NCBI GenBank assembly: GCA_963663365.2
Contig: CAXXIH010000001.1
Coordinates: forward strand, 1,798,001-1,862,000
DNA from: G963663365 sp963663365
Lineage (GTDB): Bacteria; Hinthialibacterota; Hinthialibacteria; Hinthialibacterales; G963663365
DNA: 64,000 nt
Direction of reading: 5' to 3'
A model generated the notes under the pieces. That model worked only from the letters and a program-made list of their open reading frames with translations. It made no database searches and was not told where the DNA came from. The first letter of the stretch is position 1, and each line of letters starts with the position of its first letter. Shown piece after piece: positions 24,772 through 33,352 of the stretch. The position numbers and the translations under genes were made by a program.

Positions 24772-25614
24772 ATGCTACGCAGATACCCTCTCTTTGCTCT
24801 TTATATGCTGATTGTAGGCGCACTCGCGCTCACGTTTACATTCATTCTCACGAATCTTCCGCCCCCCCACGCTGTTGACATACCGCCATGGACGTTTCGG
24901 CTTGGCGTAGGAATTTACGCCGCCATGTATGGCTATTGGATTATCGATCTTTTGCTCAGCACAGAACGGCGCGGTGTGTGGCAAATCATAAAGGGCCGTA
25001 TTGCCATCATGATCGCGCTTACGGTGATCCTTTATGTCTATCCCTGCTACTGGTACGGAACCCTGCCGTGGCCGACATTGTGGTTTGCATTGGCCGGGGG
25101 CGTGGCGTTGCCTTCGGTTTTCTTTCTCTATCAAATCAGCGTTTCCCGTATGCACCGCTTATCGCCGGAACAAGCCGAAAATCTGGCTCGTCATAGCAAT
25201 GAAGCCCGGCGTTTTCTGGAAAGATTCCCTAATGCGGCCATTTATGCATATGGGCTATCGGAAGCGGAAAGCGAACGCATGCATGTTCTGTACCATCACC
25301 GCGAGCATTTGCCTGTGGAACAGAAGGCATTTGTCGATTATTGCATGGATATTCCTATCGATAGCAAATTAGGCCGTGTTTTGGGCGGTACCGAAAAGTT
25401 GAAATGTTATCTTTGTGTTGAACAAGGCGAAGGTGCGCTGGTCTCGATTCTGCCGGCCACCAATATCGGATATGTTTTGGATGCCGGTTATACTGAAAGC
25501 GTCTTGGAAGATGCATATACGGATGCGCTCGATCAAGGCGCCAGCTGGCCGATATTGGGTGAGCGGCCGCTTCCCATCCATTCTTTTTCAGGACGTGCCT
25601 ATAAAATTCGTTAA
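24772..25614 (+). CDS. Four-span inner-membrane protein, unknown function
   Basis: 280 aa; not recognised. Four hydrophobic segments lie in residues 6-130 ('LFALYMLIVGALALTFTFIL', 'LGVGIYAAMYGYWIIDLLL', 'IAIMIALTVILYVYPCYWYG', 'PTLWFALAGGVALPSVFFLYQI'). The soluble C-terminal part has 'SNEARRFLERFPNAAIYAYG', a 'YHHREHLPVEQKAF' segment and 'KCYLCVEQGEGALVSILP'. AAGGGG lies before the ATG. It ends 11 bases before the cytochrome gene, so the two are probably co-expressed. Confidence 0.7.
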   Translation: MLRRYPLFALYMLIVGALALTFTFILTNLPPPHAVDIPPWTFRLGVGIYAAMYGYWIIDLLLSTERRGVWQIIKGRIAIMIALTVILYVYPCYWYGTLPWPTLWFALAGGVALPSVFFLYQISVSRMHRLSPEQAENLARHSNEARRFLERFPNAAIYAYGLSEAESERMHVLYHHREHLPVEQKAFVDYCMDIPIDSKLGRVLGGTEKLKCYLCVEQGEGALVSILPATNIGYVLDAGYTESVLEDAYTDALDQGASWPILGERPLPIHSFSGRAYKIR

Positions 25615-25625
25615 GTGGAGTGACA

Positions 25626-27101
25626 ATGTCTCTAAATTCAAATCCATCCAGTCCACGATTAACGCGCAGTTTGATTGCGGCCATGTTTTTAGTATTGACC
25701 GCCGGTTCAACTTCCGCCGCCGGTTTGACAATTTATGCCACGGGTATGATGCGCGGAACTCTGGAAAAATGTGGTTGTCTTTCCAAACAAACCGGGGGCG
25801 TAGAGCCACTCGCAGGTTACTTGGCAAAACAGCAAAAGGACCAGTCCGATTATATTCTTGTTGATATCGGCGGATTTCTGACATTAAGCCGAAACACGAC
25901 AGAAGAGGCTATTGATGAGATGTATATCCGAGCGATGTCTACGCTCGGATATACCGCCGTCGGTTTGGGGCGGCAGGAGATGATGACTCCCCCTGAACGT
26001 CTGTTGCCATTATTGGAATTAGCGGAGTTTCCCATTGTCGCTGCAAACTTGAAACTTAAAGACAGCACACTAAAAGCGCCCTGGCAATCTTCGGTAGTGA
26101 TTGAGCGGGCGGGAAAAAAGATCGCGATTACCGGCGTGGCGCCGGCGTTGCCTCCAATTGCCAATCGTGAACAGTATTATGAAGCCGAATCATTAAAAAA
26201 CTGGCCGGTAGAGCGGCTCCAAGAAGCAGTAGGCCAGCCGGTGGATTTGATTGTCTTGTTGGCCTATGAACCCTATAAGACGGTGGAAGATTGGTTGAGT
26301 CAGAAAGCGGCGAATTTTGAAACGCCTATCGTAGTGTTTACGCAAACCTGGACAAAACTATCCGCCAATTTTGGACGTCATACGGCTGTTTGCCTACGTT
26401 CGGCGAAATATCTGAACCGTGCGGATATCGATTTTGAAAAGGAAAATCCGGTTTTCAATAACGGCCTGGTTTCTCTCGATCCATCCAAGTACAACGACCA
26501 GGATATGCATGCCTTGCTGGATTCCTTCTATTTGGAGTTTGAAGAAAAACTCGGTCCGGATGCGAAAATCGCTCCATTGTCCGATCTCTCCGAAGAAATA
26601 CAGGAAGGCAACGGGTACGCGGGGGCGGAATCATGTATTGCTTGTCATGAACCGGAATACCAACAATGGCATGTCACACGCCATAAGCGTGCTTTTTTAA
26701 CCCTTTTAAACCGGCAAAGGTTTTTCGATCCGCAATGCGTTGGATGCCATACAACCGGTTATGGACATCCCAAGGGATTCTCCCGTTATACGGTCACTCC
26801 GCAGTTGGAAGGAGTGCAGTGCGAGAGCTGCCACGGGCCCAGTAAATTACATAATGAAAAGCCGGAAGAATTTCCGCTGCGTACTGATCTGGGGAAAGAG
26901 TTCTGCGCGCGTTGTCATAACAAGGAACACGATCCCACATTCGATGCCCGTTATTTAAAGGCCTGGACAGAAGTTGCCCACAAACCGGGCGCCCAACCAC
27001 CCGACGTTCCCGCCGTACAACCCGTGGCTGATCCCAGGTACATCATCCCAGGCGGTTCCGGTGAAACGCAGACAAGCGCTCCCCGTGCCGTGCCCAGGTG
27101 A
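25626..27101 (+). CDS. Exported UshA-like domain fused to tetrahaem cytochrome c
   Basis: 491 aa from ATG 25626, which has GGAG 5 bases before it. A signal peptide ('SLIAAMFLVLTAGSTSAAG') leads to a 5'-nucleotidase/UshA-like layout: 'TIYATGMMRGTLEKCGC ... GGVEPLAGYLAKQ ... YILVDIGGFL ... AVGLGRQEMM ... PIVAANLKL'. The metal-binding residues expected in 'NDxHG', 'DxGDxF' and 'GNHE' are altered (GMMRG, DIGGF, GRQE), so phosphoesterase activity is doubtful. The C-terminal third has four CxxCH haem sites ('CIACH', 'CVGCH', 'CESCH', 'CARCH') in a cytochrome c554-like arrangement. It probably acts in periplasmic electron transfer. Confidence 0.85.
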   Translation: MSLNSNPSSPRLTRSLIAAMFLVLTAGSTSAAGLTIYATGMMRGTLEKCGCLSKQTGGVEPLAGYLAKQQKDQSDYILVDIGGFLTLSRNTTEEAIDEMYIRAMSTLGYTAVGLGRQEMMTPPERLLPLLELAEFPIVAANLKLKDSTLKAPWQSSVVIERAGKKIAITGVAPALPPIANREQYYEAESLKNWPVERLQEAVGQPVDLIVLLAYEPYKTVEDWLSQKAANFETPIVVFTQTWTKLSANFGRHTAVCLRSAKYLNRADIDFEKENPVFNNGLVSLDPSKYNDQDMHALLDSFYLEFEEKLGPDAKIAPLSDLSEEIQEGNGYAGAESCIACHEPEYQQWHVTRHKRAFLTLLNRQRFFDPQCVGCHTTGYGHPKGFSRYTVTPQLEGVQCESCHGPSKLHNEKPEEFPLRTDLGKEFCARCHNKEHDPTFDARYLKAWTEVAHKPGAQPPDVPAVQPVADPRYIIPGGSGETQTSAPRAVPR

Positions 27102-27336
27102 CCTGCCGGTAAATGCGCATAAGAGAATCCGCTGTCTTTTTACAAATTGCGTTTACTGATTTATAGATGTCCGGAGAGTTTAGCCTTTTCATGGTTGCTC
27201 TTTGGAAATCCCATGCGTAGAATAATTGCAGGTTAACTAGTCTTCCGAGAGCCGATTGCTAACGGCAGTATTTCTCGGGAGTAGAATCTCTGCTTGTATG
27301 AATTCTGCTTAACGTAGCAGAAGAGGGCGGCGCGAT

Positions 27337-27975
27337 ATGAGATACAGACATGCTTTTGGTTTTACACTTATCGAACTGCTTATTGTTGTGGCCATTATCG
27401 GAATCTTGGCGGCGATTGCGGTGCCCAACTTTTTGAATGCTCGTATTAGGGCCAAAGCAGCCCGCTCCATGAGCGACCTTAAAATGCTCTATAATCTCAA
27501 TATCACGCGCCATTTGGATAATAATAAATGGATGCAGGATGGAAATGACGCCGGATTCGGTCCCGACGAAGACTGCGCGCTTAAAGGGACATTCTTTGGT
27601 GTCGATTGCGCCCGGGCGGCTATCAAGGGATGCTACGATCCCTATCATGACGGCCGGGTTTATGCACTGCTGACTTCACCTATCGCCTATATGAATTCCA
27701 TTCCCATCGATCCGTTTGCCAATGGATTGTTCTACGCTTACGGAACCAGCGATTGCCCCAATACACCCAATGGTTCCATGTGGGCGTTTATGGCTACAGG
27801 ACCTGATGGCGATGAGTTGGATGTTAATTACGGTGGCGGTATGTCAATTGCCTATCGTCCCTCCAATGGTCTTGTTTCCGACGGTGATATATGGATTGCC
27901 TACGATTTAGGCCGTTCAAATACACATACCAACTTTCGTTTGGCATTCGGCAACATGATGAACTCGTTTTATTAA
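27337..27975 (+). CDS. Type IV pilin / type II secretion pseudopilin-like protein
   Basis: 212 aa. The N-terminus 'MRYRHAFGFTLIELLIVVAIIGILAAIAVPNFLNARIRAKAARSMSDLKML' is a textbook prepilin: short basic leader, G/FT cleavage, Glu+5 and the hydrophobic helix. The C-terminal part has two Cys pairs and a calcium-site-like 'GPDGDELDVNYGGG' near residues 165-178. It would be processed by PilD in the membrane. No pilus assembly gene is in the window. Similar lone, variable pseudopilins are numerous in some PVC-related and Sumerlaeota-like genomes, which is a weak taxonomic hint. Confidence 0.9.
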   Translation: MRYRHAFGFTLIELLIVVAIIGILAAIAVPNFLNARIRAKAARSMSDLKMLYNLNITRHLDNNKWMQDGNDAGFGPDEDCALKGTFFGVDCARAAIKGCYDPYHDGRVYALLTSPIAYMNSIPIDPFANGLFYAYGTSDCPNTPNGSMWAFMATGPDGDELDVNYGGGMSIAYRPSNGLVSDGDIWIAYDLGRSNTHTNFRLAFGNMMNSFY

Positions 27976-28003
27976 GTCAATTGGATTGTCTCTTGTTGAC
28001 TTA
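27973..28003. terminator. Weak hairpin between convergent genes
   Basis: TAAGTCAA and TTGACTTA form a perfect 8-bp stem around a 15-base loop, overlapping the pseudopilin stop codon and followed by GTTCATTTT. A loose intrinsic terminator is possible. Confidence 0.35.
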
Positions 28004-28022
28004 GTTCATTTTAAACGATGCT

Positions 28023-28727
28023 TCAAATGTTATAGCCTGACGAAGTTAACTTCTTCGCCAATTCTTCATCTACGGGCCAGTCCATAAGCGTTTCGGATTG
28101 TTGAGTTACTTCACAGAGTTTTTGTTCTACCAGCAAGCGGAAATCCTCCCGCATCCCTCCATTAATGTCCTTGGGAATATAAATCGGCTCGCCTTGCACA
28201 ACGGCCGTTTTTGTGAATGGCGCAGGCACGATTAGGCGATCCCAAGATTGAACACGCATTGCGCGTTTGGGAGTCGCACCCGCAGGAACAATCGGCGCAC
28301 CGGATAAACTGGCGATTTCAATCGGACCTGCCTGCATTTGGTAGCATGGTCCGCGTGGCCCATCCGGTGTCATGACGATACTTTTGCCCTGTTCCAGGAG
28401 TTTGAGCAAATCGCGGACGGATTGCAGTTGCCCGCGTGAAGAGGAACCCCTGACTGCTTCCAAGCCGATTCGTTGCACCGTGTCTGCAATCAATTGGCCA
28501 TCCCGGCTGCGGCTTATGATTACCGCCAAGTTTCTGCCGATAGCACATACACTGCCTTGCAGGATGCGGTTGTGCCATATAACGATTATGCATGGCCCGG
28601 TTTGAGCGATGCGGGCGGCATAGTCTTCATTGGCGAACCATAGACGTTGAGTTCGGTAAAGCGTTTTAAGGTATCCCGCCGCCAAGATGGGAATGTTTTT
28701 TTGCCAAAATGGACCGTTCAGTTTCAT
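28023..28727 (-). CDS. DUF374 lysophospholipid acyltransferase-like protein
   Basis: 234 aa. 'CIIVIWHNRILQGSVCAIGRNLAVIISRSRDGQLIADTVQRIGLEAVRGSSSRGQLQSVRDLLKLLEQGKSIVMTPDGPRGPCYQMQAGPIEIASLSGAPIVPAGATPK' matches DUF374, a distant acyltransferase group of the PlsC/LpxL type; the HxxxxD motif is relaxed ('WHNRIL'). It is likely to acylate lipid A or a lysophospholipid at the inner membrane. It follows smpB by 9 bases and, with lptF, belongs to an envelope-linked operon. Confidence 0.82.
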   Translation of the reverse strand: MKLNGPFWQKNIPILAAGYLKTLYRTQRLWFANEDYAARIAQTGPCIIVIWHNRILQGSVCAIGRNLAVIISRSRDGQLIADTVQRIGLEAVRGSSSRGQLQSVRDLLKLLEQGKSIVMTPDGPRGPCYQMQAGPIEIASLSGAPIVPAGATPKRAMRVQSWDRLIVPAPFTKTAVVQGEPIYIPKDINGGMREDFRLLVEQKLCEVTQQSETLMDWPVDEELAKKLTSSGYNI

Positions 28728-28736
28728 GACGCCAGG

Positions 28737-29240
28737 TTATCGCCGGTTTGACATTTCACGGGCCGCCTCGCGGTCCAAGTCGCGCCGTTTAATTGTCTCG
28801 CGTTTATCATGCAGTCGTTTTCCACGCGCAAGTCCCAAATCGACTTTCACCCGCCCGTTTATGAAATACACTTTCAATGGAACGACCGTGAGGCCCTTTT
28901 CGGTGATGCGGCCAAGCAGCCTGTTGATTTCACGGCGGTGCAAAAGCAGTTTTCGCTGACGCATCGGTTCGTGATTCATGATATTTGCCGGATCGTAAGG
29001 ACTAATATGGCAGTTCATCAAGTATAATTCCGAGCGTATCGGCGTGGCGTAGCTATCGGTTAAATTGCATTTTCCTGCACGCAACGATTTGACTTCTGAG
29101 CCAACAAGGACGATTCCGGCTTGAAGCGTCTCTAAAATCTCATATTTAAAACGGGCTGTACGGTTACTGGCGACCAGCTTGTAGCCGTCCGCTCCCATTT
29201 CTTCCTGCTTATTTTTCTTTTTCTTGCCGCCTTTAACCAT
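28737..29240 (-). CDS. smpB: SsrA-binding protein SmpB
   Basis: 167 aa from ATG 29240. 'VASNRTARFKYEILETLQAGIVLVGSEVKSLRAGKCNLTDSYA', 'ELYLMNCHISPYDPAN' and 'LHDKRETIKRRDLDREAAREM' are diagnostic. SmpB binds tmRNA and brings it to stalled ribosomes for trans-translation. An upstream in-frame extension to 29288 lies inside the lptF gene and adds non-conserved residues. The N-terminus has a Lys run (GGKKKKNK). The gene begins 4 bases after lptF ends. No tmRNA gene was found in the window. Confidence 0.95.
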   Translation of the reverse strand: MVKGGKKKKNKQEEMGADGYKLVASNRTARFKYEILETLQAGIVLVGSEVKSLRAGKCNLTDSYATPIRSELYLMNCHISPYDPANIMNHEPMRQRKLLLHRREINRLLGRITEKGLTVVPLKVYFINGRVKVDLGLARGKRLHDKRETIKRRDLDREAAREMSNRR

Positions 29241-29244
29241 GATT

Positions 29245-30492
29245 CTATACCACCGAGGCCCGTTTGTAGAAAAAGAAAGCTGTGGCAAACGCCGCCAAAT
29301 TCGGAATCCACAAAGAAATCATGGGGGGCAGACTGCCATTTTTGGCCAAAGCCTGTCCGACCATGAGCAAAGCGTAATAAGAAAACACCACGAGAAGTGT
29401 AAACAACACGATAGCCCCTTTTTTGCCTTTACGGGTCATGATTCCCAATGGAGCAGCCACCGCGGCCATTGCAATAACCGAGAAGGGAAGGGAAATGCGG
29501 GATGCTCTTTCAATGTCGAACTCTTTAAGTCTCCTCTCCATATTCTTGAGGATTTTGTTTTGTTCATTGGTGCGATTTGGGTGGCTGCTGAGTTCCTGAA
29601 TCTGATGGACCTGTTCTTTTCTGCTTTTGGCGAGTTCCCATGGCAGCATATCGGCGAAATCCGATGTTCCTTTAAAGACATCATCAACAATGCCGCTAAC
29701 GTTTAAACTCCAATGCATGGTTGAGAATTTTGCCACCATATCTTCAAATTGATAGTTATATGTATCGTTCTTGCCGCGTGGGGCATTGGGATCTTTAACA
29801 CATTGATTGGGATGCAGGCCGCGTAGCGTGGATTCATACATATGCCAGAATCCATTTTCCATATCCAGAACCAAACGGGATTGGGCGCGGTCCATGTTAA
29901 ATGATGCATCCGGGGCCGCAATCACAAATCCTATATAGTTCCTGTCCTTGGGCAATTCAAATATCTGTACACGTTTCATTAATTTGGCATCGCGGTCAAC
30001 TTCTTTAGTCATTAAGGCGTAACCGCCGCCAATCTTTTGAAACTGTCCCGGCTTGATCCCGGCGGAAATGGTCTGTTCAAGCACCTTGGCGACGACGCTT
30101 GAGGAGTATTTGACCGACATGGGAGCAACGACGTGTGTCCAATACAAAAGAATGAGGGTCAAAAAGCCTCCCAGGATCAAGGCCGGGGCGATGATTCGTC
30201 CCAAGGTAATCCCACCTGCCATCATGGCGGTAATTTCCCGTTCCTCCGCAAGCCGTCCGTAAACCAGGAGCGTGGCCATAACAAACGAGACCGGAATGCT
30301 CAAGACACCGATATTCGGAATTATCGCCATAAACAAAGGCGCCCCTTGGACAAAAGTCGACCAGTTCTCGACAAGCTGACGTGTGAATTCAAACAGAATT
30401 TGCAGGAGGAAAATGAATGTGCATAGCATTGACGCTTCCGTGAGCGTCGGCATCATCTCCCGCCATATGTACCGGTCAATTAAACGAATCAT
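29245..30492 (-). CDS. LPS export permease LptF/LptG family
   Basis: 415 aa from ATG 30492. Six membrane segments in two groups of three flank a periplasmic beta-jellyroll region (about residues 110-260). 'DRYIWREMMPTLTEASMLCTFIFLLQILFEFTRQL', 'LSIPVSFVMATLLVYGRLAEEREITAMMAGGITLGRI' and the C-terminal 'RISLPFSVIAMAAVAAPLGIMTRKG' fit YjgP/YjgQ-type permeases. With LptB it pulls LPS out of the inner membrane, implying an LPS outer membrane. Only one such gene is present here; LptB and the second permease must lie elsewhere or be absent. It abuts smpB. Confidence 0.9.
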   Translation of the reverse strand: MIRLIDRYIWREMMPTLTEASMLCTFIFLLQILFEFTRQLVENWSTFVQGAPLFMAIIPNIGVLSIPVSFVMATLLVYGRLAEEREITAMMAGGITLGRIIAPALILGGFLTLILLYWTHVVAPMSVKYSSSVVAKVLEQTISAGIKPGQFQKIGGGYALMTKEVDRDAKLMKRVQIFELPKDRNYIGFVIAAPDASFNMDRAQSRLVLDMENGFWHMYESTLRGLHPNQCVKDPNAPRGKNDTYNYQFEDMVAKFSTMHWSLNVSGIVDDVFKGTSDFADMLPWELAKSRKEQVHQIQELSSHPNRTNEQNKILKNMERRLKEFDIERASRISLPFSVIAMAAVAAPLGIMTRKGKKGAIVLFTLLVVFSYYALLMVGQALAKNGSLPPMISLWIPNLAAFATAFFFYKRASVV

Positions 30493-30540
30493 CACATTCA
30501 ATTGTCTTGCGGGAATGATTCCCGGTTATGCCTCAGACTT

Positions 30541-32451
30541 TCAATTAATTTGCCGAATTGATGCGGCAACCGACTCCAGAACCGGGATAAACTGATAGGC
30601 CAATTCCGTAAGAGTTTTAAAATAGGTTTGATACTTTTTCAAACGAATGCCGGTCTGAGAAGGGTCTTCCTTCTGCGAAAAGTAGTATGTGGCTGAAAAA
30701 AGAGCTTGCTCCAAGGCGATTTTGACTGTCGGATTCTTGTACAAGGCCCGAAAACGGTCCTCCATCTCAATCCACTGAGGCAGATCATAAATACCTGGCC
30801 CGCGTCGTAATTCCGTTTCCAGTGCGGCCGAATCATTCAAAGCCGATTCCGATTCCTCGGCGTGAGTGACGAGCTCGGCTGCCATCTGCTCGATGGCATC
30901 CGCGAAATCCGCATATCCTTCTTGAGGAGTTTGCGGACGAAGAAGAGCCAAGGCGGATTGAGGTGTCCTAAAATTACCTTCGTCAGCGCTTGCCGTTGTA
31001 GTTAGAGCATCCGCCAAGGTCATGAGTTTGGTGCCCGGGATATATGCTCCTCCCTCAGTGGCATCAATGACGCGGCGGGATGTCGCTGAGAAGCATTCCT
31101 GCAAAGTGCGGATATAAAGCGCCATGATTTGAGATGTCGGCACCTTTCCACCATCCACCCCCGGCACCCACACGATGTTCTCTTCTAATGGCTCCTGAGT
31201 TGCCGCATGAGGACCAAGAAGTGCTTTTTGAGTTCCTTCGCCCACCGGACCTAATTTGCGTGGCAATGCCGTTCCCGATGCGTGAGTCGCTCCACCTTCG
31301 CGGGGGAATGCCAAGTCCATTCCCATCAAAATGACCGGATTTGCATCGAGCATTTCCAAGATCATCCACCCCGCTTGCGCTACCGATCCGCCCTTATCAT
31401 AAAGTCCCCAAGGTCCAGCTTTTTCATCAAACCAACGAGTAGTGATGGATTTTTCCAGATTGAGGATCAATTTCCGCCAGGGAACGAGTTGAGTGACAGC
31501 CGGGAAGACTTCCGGATCGAATGCCAAGATTGGAGATTCACCGGGGGGGACTGCTGCGAAATCCAGCCCCTGGAAATGGTTTGCCTCCAATTCGGTAGGA
31601 TCGGAGGCGATAACGATGTGCGGATGTATGCCGTGCGAGGCAAGCACGCGGTAGGCCGTGTCCACGCAGACGATTAGCACCCGGTCACGGACATCGGCCA
31701 GAAGAGCCAGATTCTTATTCAGCGAAGGCCCTGCCCCGACAAGAATGCCCGGTCTGTTTTTCCAGAGCCCTTTGGCCAAACGCAGGCCCGGTTGCCCTAA
31801 CATTGCCGGGAGATTCTTCCAGACATTGTATTGCAGCTGTGGCCCATAGCGGGCCATGTAATTGAATTCAGTCGTTGTTTGTCGGAGCGTGCCTTTCAGT
31901 ATCTCCGCAACGTCCCGGTAATAGTCCGAAGCTAGTTGTACCGATCCCCGGCTTTCGATTATCGTGAAACTGGAACTCATAATTCCGGGCAAGACGCGTT
32001 TTAAAGCCGATTTAAGACCGGGTAAATCATCGCCGATGACCCAATGCACACGCATATCCGATAAAAGGCTTGAAAATGGGATGGTCTCTAGGGCGGCCAA
32101 GAAGATCTGGGGATCACGCTCAACGATGAGCATGTCAAAATATCTATCCCGGTAGCGGGTCCATGCCGCGTATATGTCGTAACCGAGCCCCATGCCAAAG
32201 AAGAGGGGTACGGTTACCGATGTTTTGCCGATTGGTTCCACTGCCCGTTCCGATTCGCGTTGCGGATCATGGCGGCTATGAAGAGCGATAGGCAACCCCT
32301 GTTTCTTGGCTACTTCTAAATTGGGAACGCCCGAGCGTGCCATGACACGCCGGTAATGTTCCCTATCGATCTCGATCTGGGAAATCCGTTCATATAATTC
32401 CGGCCTATGTTGCTCGAGGCAGGCCAGATTGTCATCAAGTATGGCAACCAT
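30541..32451 (-). CDS. DUF115 / MptE-like family protein
   Basis: 636 aa. The middle region (about residues 215-400), 'GQPGLRLAKGLWKNRPGILVGAGPSLNKNLALLADVRDRVLIVCVDTAYRVLASHGIHPHIVIASDPTELEANHFQG ... KGGSVAQAGWMILEMLDANPVILMGMDLAFPREGGATHASG', is the DUF115 domain shared with archaeal MptE and with flagellin-modifying Maf proteins. Flanking parts are helical, as in Maf. In flagellated bacteria Maf transfers nonulosonic acids; no flagellin or nonulosonate gene is here, so the acceptor is unknown. It is upstream of lptF and separated by 48 bases, so it may be in the same envelope operon. Confidence 0.8.
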   Translation of the reverse strand: MVAILDDNLACLEQHRPELYERISQIEIDREHYRRVMARSGVPNLEVAKKQGLPIALHSRHDPQRESERAVEPIGKTSVTVPLFFGMGLGYDIYAAWTRYRDRYFDMLIVERDPQIFLAALETIPFSSLLSDMRVHWVIGDDLPGLKSALKRVLPGIMSSSFTIIESRGSVQLASDYYRDVAEILKGTLRQTTTEFNYMARYGPQLQYNVWKNLPAMLGQPGLRLAKGLWKNRPGILVGAGPSLNKNLALLADVRDRVLIVCVDTAYRVLASHGIHPHIVIASDPTELEANHFQGLDFAAVPPGESPILAFDPEVFPAVTQLVPWRKLILNLEKSITTRWFDEKAGPWGLYDKGGSVAQAGWMILEMLDANPVILMGMDLAFPREGGATHASGTALPRKLGPVGEGTQKALLGPHAATQEPLEENIVWVPGVDGGKVPTSQIMALYIRTLQECFSATSRRVIDATEGGAYIPGTKLMTLADALTTTASADEGNFRTPQSALALLRPQTPQEGYADFADAIEQMAAELVTHAEESESALNDSAALETELRRGPGIYDLPQWIEMEDRFRALYKNPTVKIALEQALFSATYYFSQKEDPSQTGIRLKKYQTYFKTLTELAYQFIPVLESVAASIRQIN

Positions 32452-32562
32452 AGAATATTCGCAATCAGGGTGTATCCGGCATAGATTGAGTAAACCAATC
32501 TATCGCCGATTGTTGTACACCGTCACCATTCCCACACCGTATTGAAGTATGTGTTAAGGGAA

Positions 32563-33351
32563 TTACGAACGTTCCGCAATCGTGGAGCGTATCGCTTGAA
32601 CTTCCCCGCTTGCGGCATTCCCCAATAAACGCAGGTCGGTACCCACACCCACAAAACGCATTCCCCGGTGTAGCATGTCCTCGGCATCCTGCACACTTGG
32701 GATATGGATTCCCGGGGCTACACCACACTCATTGCATGCAGAGACAATTTCCTTAAGAGCCTGAGTCATTTGTGGGTGGTGCAATTCGCCAGGGCAGCCC
32801 AGATTGACAGATAAATCTGTGGGGCCAACCAAAACAGCGTCCACTCCTTTAACCGAAACGATTTCCCGCACATTTTCAACTCCGAGTTTCGTTTCGATCT
32901 GCACTGCTAAGAAAGTCTCTTTATTCATCTTCCGGAAGAAATCCGGAGACTCGGTGACATAACCGGTGTGTGCTCCTTTTAATGCCGCGCCGCGAATGCC
33001 CTCGGGAGGATATTTCATTGCGGCAGCCAAATTTTCGGCATCCTGTCCATGTTCCACCCGGGGAACGATGATTCCCGCAGCTCCCAGGTCGAGCGCACGG
33101 GCCAAATGCACATAATCATGCCCCGGTGCACGGGCCAAGACCGGCAATTTGTAGGCACGGGCCGTAAAGCAGATGTCAGTGAAAGTACTCAGCTCATAGG
33201 CGCTGTGCTCCATATCCACCATGAGAAAATCGTAACCTGCTTCGGCCATGACATGCACAACCGCTGGGTTGCGAACCAAAACGAGCATGGTGCCGATGGC
33301 TGCTTGCCCCTTTTTCAATTTGGCTTTCAAGGTGTTCTTTAGGGGCGCCAT
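32563..33351 (-). CDS. HpcH/HpaI-type class II aldolase
   Basis: 262 aa from ATG 33351 (an upstream extension runs through the end of the ABC gene). 'AIGTMLVLVRNPAVVHVMAEAGYDFLMVDMEHSAYELSTF', 'GAAGIIVPRVEHGQDAENLAAAMKYPPEGIRGA', 'VQIETKLGVENVREIVSVKGVDAVLVGPTDLSVNLG' give the metal ligands Glu and Asp, and the conserved Arg. These Mg2+/Mn2+ enzymes cleave 2-keto-3-deoxy or 4-hydroxy-2-keto acids to pyruvate plus aldehyde. GAGGAGG lies about 10 bases upstream. It starts just after the ABC ATPase stop, so a sugar-acid catabolic unit is likely. Confidence 0.88.
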   Translation of the reverse strand: MAPLKNTLKAKLKKGQAAIGTMLVLVRNPAVVHVMAEAGYDFLMVDMEHSAYELSTFTDICFTARAYKLPVLARAPGHDYVHLARALDLGAAGIIVPRVEHGQDAENLAAAMKYPPEGIRGAALKGAHTGYVTESPDFFRKMNKETFLAVQIETKLGVENVREIVSVKGVDAVLVGPTDLSVNLGCPGELHHPQMTQALKEIVSACNECGVAPGIHIPSVQDAEDMLHRGMRFVGVGTDLRLLGNAASGEVQAIRSTIAERS

Positions 33352-33352
33352 T

